This document shows, one piece after another, positions 9,547 to 19,493 of a DNA stretch of 64,000 nt (positions within the stretch are counted from its first letter, which is position 1; each line of letters begins with the position of its first letter). The notes below the pieces were generated by a model. It was not told where the DNA came from and searched no databases. It saw only the letters and a list, made by a program, of their open reading frames with translations. The translations under genes and the position numbers were made by a program. The stretch is from Achromobacter sp. UMC71 (lineage in GTDB: Bacteria > Pseudomonadota > Gammaproteobacteria > Burkholderiales > Burkholderiaceae_B): positions 186,001 to 250,000 of the forward strand of contig NZ_LZZT01000018.1 of the NCBI RefSeq assembly GCF_014170305.1, read 5' to 3'.

Positions 9547-10380
9547 ATGTTGCTGCTCTGGGTCCTGCTCGCCACCGTCACCGGTGGCCTCATTGCCGTC
9601 CTTGTCGCCAGCTGGCTGGCCTACAAGGTATTCGCCCAATACCTGCATCACATGGTCAGCCTGTCCGTGGGCGTGTTGCTGTCGGTGGCGTTGCTGCATT
9701 TGCTACCCGAGGCGTTCGAAGGGGCGGTGGGCGATGCCCACGTGCTGTTCGGGTTGATGCTGGCGTCGCTGATCGGCTTTTTCGTGCTGGAGAAGATCGC
9801 GCTGCTGCGGCATAGCCACCACCACGAGGGCGACGGGCACCATCATCATTCGGGTCACGACCGCCATGAAGCGGGCCGCGGCGGGGTGCTGATCCTGATC
9901 GGCAGTTCGCTGCACAATTTGTGCGACGGCGTGCTGGTGGCGGCCGCTTTCCTGACCGATCCGCTGCTGGGCGTGCTGACGGCGGCCTCGATCATCGTGC
10001 ACGAAGTGCCGCACAAGCTGGGCGATTTCGTCGTCTTGCTGAACGCGGGCCTGGCCCGGCGGCGCGCGTTCGCGCTGATCCTGTTTACCAGCTTGTGTTC
10101 AGCCGTGGGCGGCATAATAGGCTACTTCGTGCTGCAGCAAGCCCAGGATTGGGTGCCGTACGTATTGGTGGTTGCCGCCAGCAGCTTCCTCTACATTTCG
10201 GTGGCCGACCTGATGCCGCAGATGCACGAACGGGTATCCCTGGCCGATGCGGTGCCGCAGCTGTTGCTGGTGGGCGTGGGCGTGGCGCTGATCTACAGCG
10301 TGACGACGCTGATGCACCACGGGCACGAGCACGATGCCGGCCACGGCGCGGCGCGCACGGAGCATGTCCACACGCACTGA
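9547..10380 (+). CDS. ZIP-family divalent metal transporter
   Basis: A 277-residue inner-membrane protein of the ZIP family, which brings zinc or other divalent metals into the cytoplasm. About eight membrane segments can be drawn. The two signature helices carry metal-binding residues: HNLCDGV near residues 122-128 and HEVPHKLGD near 151-159. A histidine-rich loop (about 88-107, with HHHEGDGHHHH) lies between the third and fourth helices, and a second His-rich tail closes the protein (HHGHEHDAGHG). Both are typical metal-sensing or buffering segments. ATG 9547 is used. No Zur-like operator was recognised upstream. Metal specificity is inferred only at family level. Confidence 0.9.
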   Translation: MLLLWVLLATVTGGLIAVLVASWLAYKVFAQYLHHMVSLSVGVLLSVALLHLLPEAFEGAVGDAHVLFGLMLASLIGFFVLEKIALLRHSHHHEGDGHHHHSGHDRHEAGRGGVLILIGSSLHNLCDGVLVAAAFLTDPLLGVLTAASIIVHEVPHKLGDFVVLLNAGLARRRAFALILFTSLCSAVGGIIGYFVLQQAQDWVPYVLVVAASSFLYISVADLMPQMHERVSLADAVPQLLLVGVGVALIYSVTTLMHHGHEHDAGHGAARTEHVHTH

Positions 10381-10496
10381 CGCGCGGCGTTCGCGATACC
10401 CGGCTTCGTTCTGATCCTGGCCGGTCGAGTCGCGAGCGCCCTGATGGCGAATCGCGGGGCGCCGGCCCCGCGTTGATCCCTACACAGGAGTTCGCC

Positions 10497-11285
10497 ATGA
10501 GTTTTTCCGCCGCCGCCGGCAACGTCGCCCCCACCGTGATCCACACGGACACCCAGGGGTTGGTCCACGGAGATTTCCAGCTGCCCGTGGCCGATGGGAC
10601 CCTTGACGCCTACTACGCCGCCCCCGAGGGCAAGCGCGACTTGCCCGTCGTGCTGGTAGTGCAGGAGATCTTCGGGGTCCACGAACACATCAAGGACGTC
10701 TGCCGCCGCGTCGCCAAGGCCGGTTATCTGGCCGTGGCCGCCAATCTGTACCAGCGCCAGGGCGACGCGTCGACCTATACCGATATTCCCAAGTTGATCG
10801 CCGAGATCGTCAGCAAGGTGTCCGACGAGCAGGTGTTCGCCGATCTGGACGCCAGCGTGGCGTGGGCCGCGCAGCATGGCGGCGATCCCAAGCGCGTCGC
10901 GGTGACGGGCTTTTGCTGGGGCGGTCGCCTGACCTGGATGTATGCGGCGCACAACCCGGACGTGAAGGTCGGCGTGGCCTGGTACGGCAAGCTGAGCGCC
11001 GGGCATGGTCCGTTGATCAAGCGTGTTGCGTTTGACGTGGTCAATGAACTGCATGCGCCGGTGCTGGGGTTGTATGGGGCCAGGGACGCCAGCATTCCGG
11101 TGTCGGATATCGAGATCATGAAGGGCAAGCTTGCCGGCGGCAATGAGAATGCCAAGCGGTCGGAGTTTGTGGTGTATCCGGACGCGGATCATGCGTTCAT
11201 GGCGGATTATCGGGCGAATTATCGGGCTGATGCGGCCACGGATGGGTGGAAGCGGATGCTGGAGTGGTTCAAGCGTTACCTTTGA
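10497..11285 (+). CDS. Dienelactone hydrolase-family alpha/beta hydrolase
   Basis: A 262-residue cytosolic alpha/beta hydrolase of the dienelactone hydrolase family. Candidate triad: Cys140 in the nucleophile elbow GFCWGG, Asp197 in YGARDASIP and His232 in PDADHAFM. Glu57 in QEIFGVHEHI is the residue that gates the cysteine in this family. The start at 10497 has ACAGGAG just upstream; the same frame is open far upstream through the ZIP gene, which is not coding. No aromatic ring-cleavage genes are near, so a chlorocatechol role is not supported; a general carboxyl-ester hydrolase is more likely. Confidence 0.88.
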   Translation: MSFSAAAGNVAPTVIHTDTQGLVHGDFQLPVADGTLDAYYAAPEGKRDLPVVLVVQEIFGVHEHIKDVCRRVAKAGYLAVAANLYQRQGDASTYTDIPKLIAEIVSKVSDEQVFADLDASVAWAAQHGGDPKRVAVTGFCWGGRLTWMYAAHNPDVKVGVAWYGKLSAGHGPLIKRVAFDVVNELHAPVLGLYGARDASIPVSDIEIMKGKLAGGNENAKRSEFVVYPDADHAFMADYRANYRADAATDGWKRMLEWFKRYL

Positions 11286-11357
11286 GGTAGTGGCGTCGCT
11301 GCGCGCGACGGGGGGCGGCCTTTGGTGTGGTGTGGGCGGGGGGCTTCGTAGGCCGCC

Positions 11358-11514
11358 CGGCACGGGTTGGGCGCAGGGATGCGCGCCTACGATTGCGGTC
11401 CGGAGCCTTCGCTCCGGACTGCCCCGTTGTCATCCTCGTCCTCGCCTTCGGCGACTCCTACGGATTCCCTCGGGCGCATCTAACGGCGCGCACCCCTGCG
11501 CCCAACCCGCGCCG
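11358..11514. repeat. Intergenic inverted-repeat element with nested hairpin
   Basis: Two 30-base arms (11358-11387 and 11485-11514) are inverted copies of each other with 28 of 30 positions matching (GGGTTGGGCGCAGGG in the left arm). Between them lies a perfect 9-bp hairpin at 11398-11419 (GTCCGGAGC, loop CTTC, GCTCCGGAC). The whole block sits downstream of the dienelactone hydrolase gene and has no open frame of its own. It looks like a BIME/REP-type palindromic element, but copies elsewhere cannot be checked here. Confidence 0.6.
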
Positions 11515-11587
11515 GGCTACCGGTTCCGAGAATTGAAGCGCTGCCAGGCCGAGGGTTAGGGGAGAGGTTTGCGTCGCCCGCCCAGCC

Positions 11588-11760
11588 CGGCCGCCCGAAG
11601 GCCGGGCAGCCCCGTCGTGGCCAGCAAGCGCTGTCGCGCGCGGCGAGGAAATTGGAGACAACGCCCCGCAAAGATAGCCGCCCGGCCGCCCGGCCGCCCG
11701 AAGGCCGGGCAGCCCCCTCGGGGGGCAGCAAGCACGCGAAGCGTGTGCAGCGTGGGGGCC
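11588..11760 (-). repeat. Two copies of a GC-rich intergenic repeat after the Na/Pi cotransporter gene
   Basis: A 26-base sequence beginning CGGCCGCCCGAAGGCCGGGC occurs at 11588-11613 and again at 11691-11716. Similarity continues beyond it (AGCCCC-TCG, CAGCAAGC). The second copy continues to the stop codon of the cotransporter gene at 11761. On the minus strand it reads CACGCTGC, GCTTGCTGCC, CGAGGGGGCT, CGGCCTTCGGG. A third copy in the opposite orientation lies at 56546-56615. No function is visible. Together with the inverted repeat at 11358-11514 it fills the 475-bp gap between genes. Confidence 0.65.
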
Positions 11761-13422
11761 CTAATTCCCGGCTTCGCGCAGGCGGCTGGGGAGGAGTTCG
11801 CCGTGGCGGGCGAGCAGGGGGTAGGCGGCGGCGCCTACCAAGTGGGAGTTGATGCCCTTCATGTCGCGCAGGATGTCCAGGTAGAGGGCGCCGACTTCGG
11901 CGGCGTCGACCTGGCCAGCCTTGATCTTTTGCAGGTGGGTATCGGCAGCCTGGGTTTCGATGGTGCGGAAACGGGCTTTTTCGCCGGCCAGGGCGCGGGC
12001 CTGGCGCAGGTCGTCGTTGACGAAAAGGGCGGCGGCCTGGCGTTGGTTGGAGATCAGTTCGCCCAGGGTGTTGTCCAGGCTGGCGCGTTGTTCGGGCGAG
12101 AAGGTCCAGCCCTGTTTGCGCAGCTTGGCGATGTGGCTGAGCAGGCCATGGTGGGCGATGTCGCCGGCGTGGCCGATGTTGCTGGTGAAGGCCAGGATGT
12201 CGTCCAGGCGCTGCAGGTCGTCGCGCGTCATGTTTTCCTGGTCCAGGGTGGCCAGATAGGTGGTGATGGCGTTTTCGAGCTTGTCGAGCGCGGCGTCCAG
12301 TTGGCGGGCCTGCACCATGCGGTGGCGGTTGTCGCGCTTGAAGCCAGCGCGGGCGTACAGCAGCAGGGTCTGCAGCATGTCGGCCATGCGCAGGGCTTCG
12401 CGGGCGGCGTTGCCCAGGGCCACGGCGGGGATGTCGTGGGCCCATTCATCCAGGTATTGGGGGCGGGCCGGGTCGTTGGGATCGGCGCGCTTGGGCAGCC
12501 AGCGGGTGAGCAGGGCGGCATAGGGCGCCAGCAGCGGCAGGAACGCCAGGGCGATGACGGCGTTGAACAGGGTGTGGAAGTTGGCGACGGCGCGGGCCGG
12601 GTCGCTGGACAGGTCGCTCATCAGCGGTTGCAGCCAGGGCAGCAGCACCAGGCCGGCCAGCACGCCCAGGATGCGGGTCAAGAGGTTGCCCAGGGGCAGG
12701 CGGCGCGCGGCCGGGTCGTCGCCGGTGACGCCTTCGATCATGGGGTTGATGGCGGTGCCCAGGTTGGCGCCCAGTACCAGGGCAAAGGCGACGTGGGGGG
12801 CGACCATGTGGTGGCTGGCCAGGGACATGACCAGCACCACGACGGCGACGCTGGAGTGGGCGGCCCAGGTGAAGGCGGCCGACAGCAGCACGGCGGCCAC
12901 GGGCTGGGTGGCCAGGGCGTCCAGGATCATGCCCAGCATGGGGGCGGTCTGGAAGGGCTCGAACAGCTCGACCAACTGGTGCAGCGACAGCAGCAGCAGG
13001 CCCAGGCCGATGAAGACCCGGCCCAGGTCGCGGGTGCGGCCGGGCGGATAGCGGCGGAACATCCAGACGCCGGCCAGGATCAGGATGGGCGCCAGCGAGG
13101 TCAGGTCAAAGGACAGCAGCTGGACGATCAGCGTCGTGCCGACGTTGGCGCCCAGCATGGCGGCCAGCGCGGGGACCAGGCCGACCAGGCCGCCGGCGGC
13201 AAAGCCGGTGATCATCAGGCCAGTGGCGGTGCTGCTCTGGAGGGCGGCGGTGATGCCCAGGCCGGCGGCGAAGGCCCGCAGGCGGGTGCCCAGGGCGCGG
13301 CCCAGGGCGGCGCCGAGGGCGGCGCCAAAGGCGCGCTGTACGCCTGTCTGGACCATATGCACGCCCCACAGCAGCAGGGCGACGTAGCCGGCGAAGTCAA
13401 GCAGGGTAATAAGTCCGGACAT
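11761..13422 (-). CDS. Na+/phosphate cotransporter (NptA/PF02690 type) with PhoU-like tail
   Basis: A 553-residue membrane protein with two inverted Na/Pi-cotransport repeats. The first QSS motif is in AALQSSTATGLMITGFAAGG (about 59-78) and the second corresponds to FTWAAHSSVAVVVLVMS. GANVGTTL and GANLGTAINP are the paired loops. Residues from about 340 onward form a cytosolic helical, PhoU-like domain (ALRMADMLQTLLLYARAGF). Such proteins import phosphate with sodium or export excess phosphate. ATG 13422 is used. It diverges from sdaA. Its 3' end abuts the GC-rich repeats at 11588-11760, and no clear terminator separates them. Confidence 0.9.
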   Translation of the reverse strand: MSGLITLLDFAGYVALLLWGVHMVQTGVQRAFGAALGAALGRALGTRLRAFAAGLGITAALQSSTATGLMITGFAAGGLVGLVPALAAMLGANVGTTLIVQLLSFDLTSLAPILILAGVWMFRRYPPGRTRDLGRVFIGLGLLLLSLHQLVELFEPFQTAPMLGMILDALATQPVAAVLLSAAFTWAAHSSVAVVVLVMSLASHHMVAPHVAFALVLGANLGTAINPMIEGVTGDDPAARRLPLGNLLTRILGVLAGLVLLPWLQPLMSDLSSDPARAVANFHTLFNAVIALAFLPLLAPYAALLTRWLPKRADPNDPARPQYLDEWAHDIPAVALGNAAREALRMADMLQTLLLYARAGFKRDNRHRMVQARQLDAALDKLENAITTYLATLDQENMTRDDLQRLDDILAFTSNIGHAGDIAHHGLLSHIAKLRKQGWTFSPEQRASLDNTLGELISNQRQAAALFVNDDLRQARALAGEKARFRTIETQAADTHLQKIKAGQVDAAEVGALYLDILRDMKGINSHLVGAAAYPLLARHGELLPSRLREAGN

Positions 13423-13597
13423 CCTGGAGTCGTTCCATTCTTTTTATGACAAGAAATAATTCTGTAATGATCGCATGCCAGGGCGGGCGGGGAAACCCGT
13501 CCCTGCAATACAGCATACGCCCCGCAGGGCTTTGCTGCGCGCGGCGCGGCCTTGCGCGTATCATTGCCGGATCATTCGTGGATGCATGGGAGTTCTG

Positions 13598-14989
<1,392 letters not shown>

Positions 14990-15006
14990 TACGCCAGACA
15001 CCCAAA

Positions 15007-15039
15007 GAAAAAACCCTTGAGCGATCAAGGGTTTTTTTT
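15007..15039 (+). terminator. Intrinsic terminator between sdaA and htpX (convergent)
   Basis: The stem AACCCTTGA/TCAAGGGTT with loop GCGA has six A before and eight T after. It can end both sdaA and the leftward htpX. Confidence 0.9.
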
Positions 15040-15070
15040 GTGGCCGGCGCGGCGCACGCCGCGGCAGGGG

Positions 15071-15952
15071 TCAGATCACGCGCGCGTTCTGCAGGGCGGC
15101 GATGCGGGCCGGAATCGGCGGGTGCGAGGCGAACATGGCCGCCAGGCCGCCCTTGCCGGTGATGCCGGAGGCTTCGAACGACTTGGGCAGTTCGCCCGGC
15201 TCCAGGCCGCCCAGGCGGGCCAGGGCGCGGATCATGGGTTCGCGCGCGCCCATCAGGTGGGCCGAGCCGGCGTCGGCGCGGTATTCGCGCTGGCGCGAGA
15301 ACCAGGCCACGATGATCGAGGCCAGGATGCCGAAAATGATCTCACAGACCAGCACGGTGACGTAGTAGCCCGGGCCGATGCCGCGTTCGTTCTTGAACAC
15401 GACGCGGTCGATGAAGTAGCCGACGACGCGGGCCAGGAACACGACGAAGGTGTTGACCACGCCCTGGATCAGGGTCAGCGTGACCATGTCGCCGTTGGCA
15501 ATGTGCGCCACTTCGTGGGCCAGCACGGCGGCGACTTCTTCCTCGCTCATGCTTTCGAGCAGGCCCGTGGACACGGCGACCAGCGAGTCGTTCTTGAAGG
15601 CGCCGGTGGCGAAGGCGTTGGGGGCGCCGTCATAGATGGCGACTTCCGGGCGGCCGATGCCGGCGCGGTCCGCCAACTGGTGGACGGTGTCCAGCAGCCA
15701 GGCTTCGCGTGCGTTGCGGGGCGCGTTGGGATCCAGCACCTGCGCGCCGGTGCTCCATTTGGCCATGGGCTTGCTGATCAGCAGCGAGATGATCGCGCCG
15801 GTGAAACCGACGACCACCGAGAAGATCAGCAGGGCGTTCAGGTTCAGGCCGTTGGCCGTGATGTAGCGGTCTACGCCCAGGATGCGTAGCGTGGCCGACA
15901 GCACGAGCATGACGGCCAGGTTGGTGATGACGAACAGGACAATGCGTTTCAT
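15071..15952 (-). CDS. htpX: Membrane zinc metalloprotease HtpX
   Basis: A 293-residue membrane-bound zinc endoprotease, the same length as E. coli HtpX, which degrades misfolded inner-membrane proteins alongside FtsH. Two N-terminal membrane segments are visible ([40 protein letters not shown]). The zinc site HEVAH lies in [15 protein letters not shown] with the downstream glutamate in [16 protein letters not shown] 15952 is preceded by AGAGGAAC; upstream codons in frame are not coding. It is monocistronic, with a convergent terminator shared with sdaA. Confidence 0.95.
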   Translation of the reverse strand: MKRIVLFVITNLAVMLVLSATLRILGVDRYITANGLNLNALLIFSVVVGFTGAIISLLISKPMAKWSTGAQVLDPNAPRNAREAWLLDTVHQLADRAGIGRPEVAIYDGAPNAFATGAFKNDSLVAVSTGLLESMSEEEVAAVLAHEVAHIANGDMVTLTLIQGVVNTFVVFLARVVGYFIDRVVFKNERGIGPGYYVTVLVCEIIFGILASIIVAWFSRQREYRADAGSAHLMGAREPMIRALARLGGLEPGELPKSFEASGITGKGGLAAMFASHPPIPARIAALQNARVI

Positions 15953-16103
15953 GTTTTTTTGTTCCTCTGCGAGCGGGAAATACCCCGGCTTTGACTGCGC
16001 GGCGCCGCGCCAGTTCCCCGACTGGCGGCGCCGCGGCCGGTGACGAAGAGTATAGTATCGCTTTCCCTTAGCCCCCCCACTTTCACCTGAGCGCAATCCC
16101 CCC

Positions 16104-16958
16104 ATGCAGGCACTTTGGATGTTGCTGGCGTCCGCCATGTTCGCCGTCATGGGCTCGTTCGTGAAACTGGGCACCGAGCACGGCGCGTCGCTGCCGCAGG
16201 TGGTGTTGTTCCGCGGCCTGCCGTCGGTGATCCTGCTGCTGCTGTGGGCGCGCGCCGGCCGCCAATCCATCGTTCCGACCAGCTGGAAGCTGCACATCTG
16301 GCGCAACCTGTCCGGCGTCACCTCAATGTGGCTCGGCTTCTTCGCCATCGCCCACTTGCCCCTGGCCACCGCCACCAGCCTGAACTACACGGCGCCGCTG
16401 TTCATCGCCTGTTGGATGCTGGGGTGGGGCGGCGCGCAACGCGACCCGGTGCGCATCGCCGCCGTTGCGCTGGGTTTCCTGGGCGTGATCGCCGTGCTAC
16501 GGCCCAGCATCAACGAAGACCAATGGCTGGCCGCCTTGCTGGGCCTGGGCGCCGGCGCCATGTCCGCGATCGCCATGATGCAGATCCGCCAGCTCGGCCG
16601 CATCGGCGAACCTGAATGGCGCACGGTCCTGTTCTTCTCGGTGGCGGTGTGCGTGTCCAGTTTCGCGGGTCTGGGCTTCGAAGGCTGGGGCCACGCCGAC
16701 TGGACCGGCTACGCGTCCCTGCTGGGCGTGGGGGTGGCGGGCCTGTTCGGCCAATTGGCCATGACCCGGGCGTTCGGCATGGGCTCGGCGCTGCTGACCG
16801 CCGCGCTGCAATACAGCACGATTATCTTCGCGGCCCTGATCGGCATGGGTTTCTGGGGCGACACCCTGGATAGTCTGGCCTGGGCCGGCATGGGCCTGAT
16901 CATTTCGGCGGGCCTGCTGTCGGTGTGGCGTACCATGCGCGACCCCAAGCCGGCCTGA
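16104..16958 (+). CDS. EamA/DMT-family permease
   Basis: A 284-residue membrane protein with ten predicted membrane segments arranged as two EamA repeats, in the drug/metabolite transporter superfamily. The first repeat starts at residue 1 ([19 protein letters not shown]) and the second near residue 145. Such proteins export amino acids, nucleobases or other metabolites, and the substrate cannot be read from sequence. It is divergent from htpX with about 150 bases between. It is followed after 36 bases by the sulfurtransferase gene, so the two may form an operon. Confidence 0.85.
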   Translation: MQALWMLLASAMFAVMGSFVKLGTEHGASLPQVVLFRGLPSVILLLLWARAGRQSIVPTSWKLHIWRNLSGVTSMWLGFFAIAHLPLATATSLNYTAPLFIACWMLGWGGAQRDPVRIAAVALGFLGVIAVLRPSINEDQWLAALLGLGAGAMSAIAMMQIRQLGRIGEPEWRTVLFFSVAVCVSSFAGLGFEGWGHADWTGYASLLGVGVAGLFGQLAMTRAFGMGSALLTAALQYSTIIFAALIGMGFWGDTLDSLAWAGMGLIISAGLLSVWRTMRDPKPA

Positions 16959-16994
16959 CGCCGCGATTTCGACGAAGCGAGAGGAGCCTTCCCG

Positions 16995-17846
16995 ATGACG
17001 ACGACCCTGATTTCCGCGGCTGATCTGGCTGCCCGCCTCGGCGCCGCGGACGTGCGCGTGTTCGATGTGCGGCACGACCTGACCAATCACGCCGCCGGCC
17101 ACGAGGCCTATGCCGCCGGCCACATTCCCGGCGCCCGCTACCTGGACCACGAAACCGAGCTGGCCGCAGCCCGCACCGGCAAGAACGGCCGCCACCCGCT
17201 GCCCGACCGCGCCCAATTCGGCGCGCTGATGGCCGCACACGGCGTCACGCCCCAGACCCTGGTGGTGGCTTATGACGCCAGCGGCGGCATGTACGCCGCC
17301 CATCTGTGGTGGATGCTGCGCTGGCTGGGCCACGGCCAGGTCGCGGTGCTGGACGGCGGCTGGCAGGCCTGGCTGGCCGCGGGCCTGCCCACCACCACGG
17401 AACCGGCGCCCACCGTGCAGCCGGGCGCGCCGGTGGTCCCGGGCGCCCCGCTGGCGGGCAGCGTGGATGCGAAGGCGGTGCTGGACAATATCGCCCAGCC
17501 CGCGTTCACGGTGATCGATGCGCGGGCCGCCAACCGCTACCGCGGTGAAGTCGAACCCATGGATCCGGTGGCCGGCCACATTCCCGGCGCGCTGAACCGC
17601 CCGAACGGCCAGAATCTGCAGGCCGACGGCCATTTCAAGGACGCCGGCCAGCTGCGCGAAGAATTCACCGCGCTGCTGGCTGGGCGCGATCCCAAGACGA
17701 TCGTGCACCAGTGTGGCTCGGGCATCACGGCCTGCCACAACCTGCTGTCGATGGAAATCGCCGGCCTGGCCGGCTCGCGCCTGTATCCGGGTTCGTGGAG
17801 CGAATGGTGCAGCGATCCGTCCCGGCCGGTGGCCAAGGGCGAATAG
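16995..17846 (+). CDS. sseA: 3-mercaptopyruvate/thiosulfate sulfurtransferase (SseA-like)
   Basis: A 283-residue two-domain rhodanese. The N-terminal inactive domain has HIPGARYLDHETEL and the C-terminal domain carries the active cysteine in HQCGSGITACHN, the CGSG(V/I)TA loop typical of 3-mercaptopyruvate sulfurtransferase rather than plain thiosulfate rhodanese (CRKG type). It transfers sulfane sulfur to cyanide, thioredoxin or other acceptors. The start has GAGGAG nine bases upstream. It converges on the PhnZ-like gene, with only 12 bases between stops and no terminator hairpin seen. Confidence 0.88.
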   Translation: MTTTLISAADLAARLGAADVRVFDVRHDLTNHAAGHEAYAAGHIPGARYLDHETELAAARTGKNGRHPLPDRAQFGALMAAHGVTPQTLVVAYDASGGMYAAHLWWMLRWLGHGQVAVLDGGWQAWLAAGLPTTTEPAPTVQPGAPVVPGAPLAGSVDAKAVLDNIAQPAFTVIDARAANRYRGEVEPMDPVAGHIPGALNRPNGQNLQADGHFKDAGQLREEFTALLAGRDPKTIVHQCGSGITACHNLLSMEIAGLAGSRLYPGSWSEWCSDPSRPVAKGE

Positions 17847-17858
17847 GCCTTTCGCGTC

Positions 17859-18428
17859 CTACCAGACCGCCGCCAGCTTGACCCTGCTGGAGACGCTTTC
17901 GGCGATCTCCAGGAAGTGGTCCAGCGGCGGGGTGGCCAGGCCCGGCACCTTCGCCATGTCGTCCCAGCGCCTTAGCCGGATCGCATCCGGCGCGCCCGGC
18001 ATGCTGGCGAAATCCACCGCCTGGCCCGCATCGAAGCTGCCCCCCTGTAGCGCCAGGCTGCGCTTTGAATCCTGCGACAGCGACGCTTCATACTGCGGCT
18101 CCACGTAGCAGAGGTAGCGTTTGGCCTCTACGTGCAGCCGGATCGGGTCGAGCACGGCCGAACTGAACAGCCCGCGCAGGAACGGCAGCACGAAATACTG
18201 GTGCTTGTCGTCGACGCCGCGCAGGGTGGGGGTGTCGGGATGGTCCGCGATCAGGTGGCCCAGATCGTGCAGCAGGCAAGCCGTGATCAAGGGCGCGTTG
18301 GCGCCGTTGCGTTCGGCCAGGGCCGCGGTCTGCAGCGCGTGCCGCAGGTGGCTGACGGATTCGCCATGATAGGAACGGTGCCCGCGTTCCAGGAAAAGCT
18401 GCTCAATGTCCTGCAAGGTCAAGGCCAT
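17859..18428 (-). CDS. PhnZ-like HD-domain diiron oxygenase of an aminophosphonate locus
   Basis: A 189-residue HD-superfamily protein of the kind found in phosphonate-degradation operons. PhnZ cleaves (R)-2-amino-1-hydroxyethylphosphonate to glycine and phosphate with a mixed-valent diiron site. Placing this protein by spacing on PhnZ gives matches for all ligands: His30, His54-Asp55, His76, His99 and Asp156. The substrate-gating pair of PhnZ (Tyr24/Glu27) falls on Tyr20 and Glu23 (YHGE). It should therefore be an oxygenase, not a phosphohydrolase. ATG 18428 has AGGAG upstream. It lies 51 bases after the LysR gene in the same direction. The related TmpB acts on trimethylated substrates, so the exact substrate is open. 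No PhnY partner is in the window. Confidence 0.82.
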   Translation of the reverse strand: MALTLQDIEQLFLERGHRSYHGESVSHLRHALQTAALAERNGANAPLITACLLHDLGHLIADHPDTPTLRGVDDKHQYFVLPFLRGLFSSAVLDPIRLHVEAKRYLCYVEPQYEASLSQDSKRSLALQGGSFDAGQAVDFASMPGAPDAIRLRRWDDMAKVPGLATPPLDHFLEIAESVSSRVKLAAVW

Positions 18429-18479
18429 GTTTGTCTCCTGAGTGGCCGCAAGGGGAAGAGGCGGGCAGTGATCCGTGGA

Positions 18480-19343
18480 TCAGCCGGCTGCCGGCGCCAT
18501 CTCCAGAAAGCGCGCGATGAGTTGCACCGGTTGGCGCTCGCGCAAGCAGTACAGGTATTCGTGCATCACGATGTCCGCGCCCTGGATGTCCAGCGCGACC
18601 AGATCGGGATGGGACGGAATTTCACGCGACGGGATCAGGCTGATGCCCAGCTCGCACAGAATCGCCTGGCGGATCGATTCGCGGCTGCCGATCTCCAGCG
18701 TGCGTTTGACGCTGACGCCGGCTGCCTGCAGCGCGTCCTCGGTCAGTTGGCGGGTCATCGAGCCAGGTTCGCGCAGTAGCAGCGCGTGGTCGGCCAGGTC
18801 CGCCAACGTCACCTGGCCGCGCCGGGCCAACGGGTGGTCGCGGTGGGTGACCACGCGGATCGGGTCCGCCGCGATCAAGCGGCGGTACAGATGCTTGTCA
18901 TCCATCAGAAATGACGATGTGGCAATCTCGATGCGATAGTCATGCAGCGCCTGCAGCATGCTTTGCGAGTTGCCGATGGTCACCGTCAGGTCGATGCCGG
19001 GGTAGCGCTGGTTGTAGCGCCGCACCGTATCCATGATGTAGAAGGGGCCGGTGGCGCCGACTCGCAGGTTGCCCTCGCGCAGGTCGCTGGCGTCGCGCAG
19101 CCGGAAATCGATCTCGGTTTCCTGCTGCACCAGCTTTTCCACCATGGGCATCAGGCTGTGCCCGGCGTCCGACAGCCGCATGCCGCGGCCCTGGCGGTGG
19201 AACAGTTCGACGCCATAGCGCGATTCCAACTGGCGCAGTTGCCCCGTCACCGTGGGCTGGCTCACGCCCAGCTGGGCGGCGGCCTTGGTGACGGTGCCGC
19301 AGCGAGCCACGGCATAGAAGGATTTCAATTCGGCGACGAGCAC
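18480..19343 (-). CDS. LysR-family regulator of aminoethylphosphonate catabolism
   Basis: A LysR regulator of the clade found beside AEP-degradation operons (TIGR03339-like by position and N-terminus). The DNA-binding domain covers ELKSFYAVARCGTVTKAAAQ and SQPTVTGQLRQLESRYG. GTG 19343 is preferred as the start because the protein then begins directly with the family helix (287 residues); the frame is open 18 codons further to a TTG. It diverges from the ABC transporter gene at 19494 and probably controls both that operon and the PhnZ-like gene downstream of itself. The inducer is likely AEP or a derivative, inferred from context. Confidence 0.85.
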   Translation of the reverse strand: MLVAELKSFYAVARCGTVTKAAAQLGVSQPTVTGQLRQLESRYGVELFHRQGRGMRLSDAGHSLMPMVEKLVQQETEIDFRLRDASDLREGNLRVGATGPFYIMDTVRRYNQRYPGIDLTVTIGNSQSMLQALHDYRIEIATSSFLMDDKHLYRRLIAADPIRVVTHRDHPLARRGQVTLADLADHALLLREPGSMTRQLTEDALQAAGVSVKRTLEIGSRESIRQAILCELGISLIPSREIPSHPDLVALDIQGADIVMHEYLYCLRERQPVQLIARFLEMAPAAG

Positions 19344-19432
19344 GGTGTTCTGGGGCCTGGTAAATGGACGCAATGCGCAAGACCGCCAGTACACCAAAAT
19401 AATTTGATGTTTTTATTACTGCATTTGCGCGA

Positions 19433-19447
19433 AGTGTCATAAACACT
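19433..19447. promoter_or_regulatory. Candidate operator for the AEP LysR regulator
   Basis: The perfect palindrome AGTGT-CATAA-ACACT lies between the divergent LysR gene and the AEP transporter operon, 46 bases before the transporter start. Its 15-bp span with T and A placed symmetrically fits a LysR box. This is inference from position and symmetry only. Confidence 0.4.
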
Positions 19448-19493
19448 CAATACGCGGCTTCCATACTGCCTTCGTTCCCAGACCGGAGGCACC

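Noticed and set aside
9880..10380. A 454-codon frame that would fuse ZIP-gene DNA to the dienelactone hydrolase
   Set aside because: The upstream part is out of frame with the ZIP protein and carries no motif; a clear ribosome site and family start lie at 10497.
11588..11760. Short direct repeats taken as a possible CRISPR array
   Set aside because: There are only two copies, with no regular spacers and no cas genes; the copies resemble a dispersed intergenic repeat.
11569..13449. A 626-codon plus-strand frame across the Na/Pi cotransporter, rich in Gly, Gln and Val
   Set aside because: It looks like a repeat protein but is exactly antisense to a conserved transporter; the composition follows from the reversed codons.
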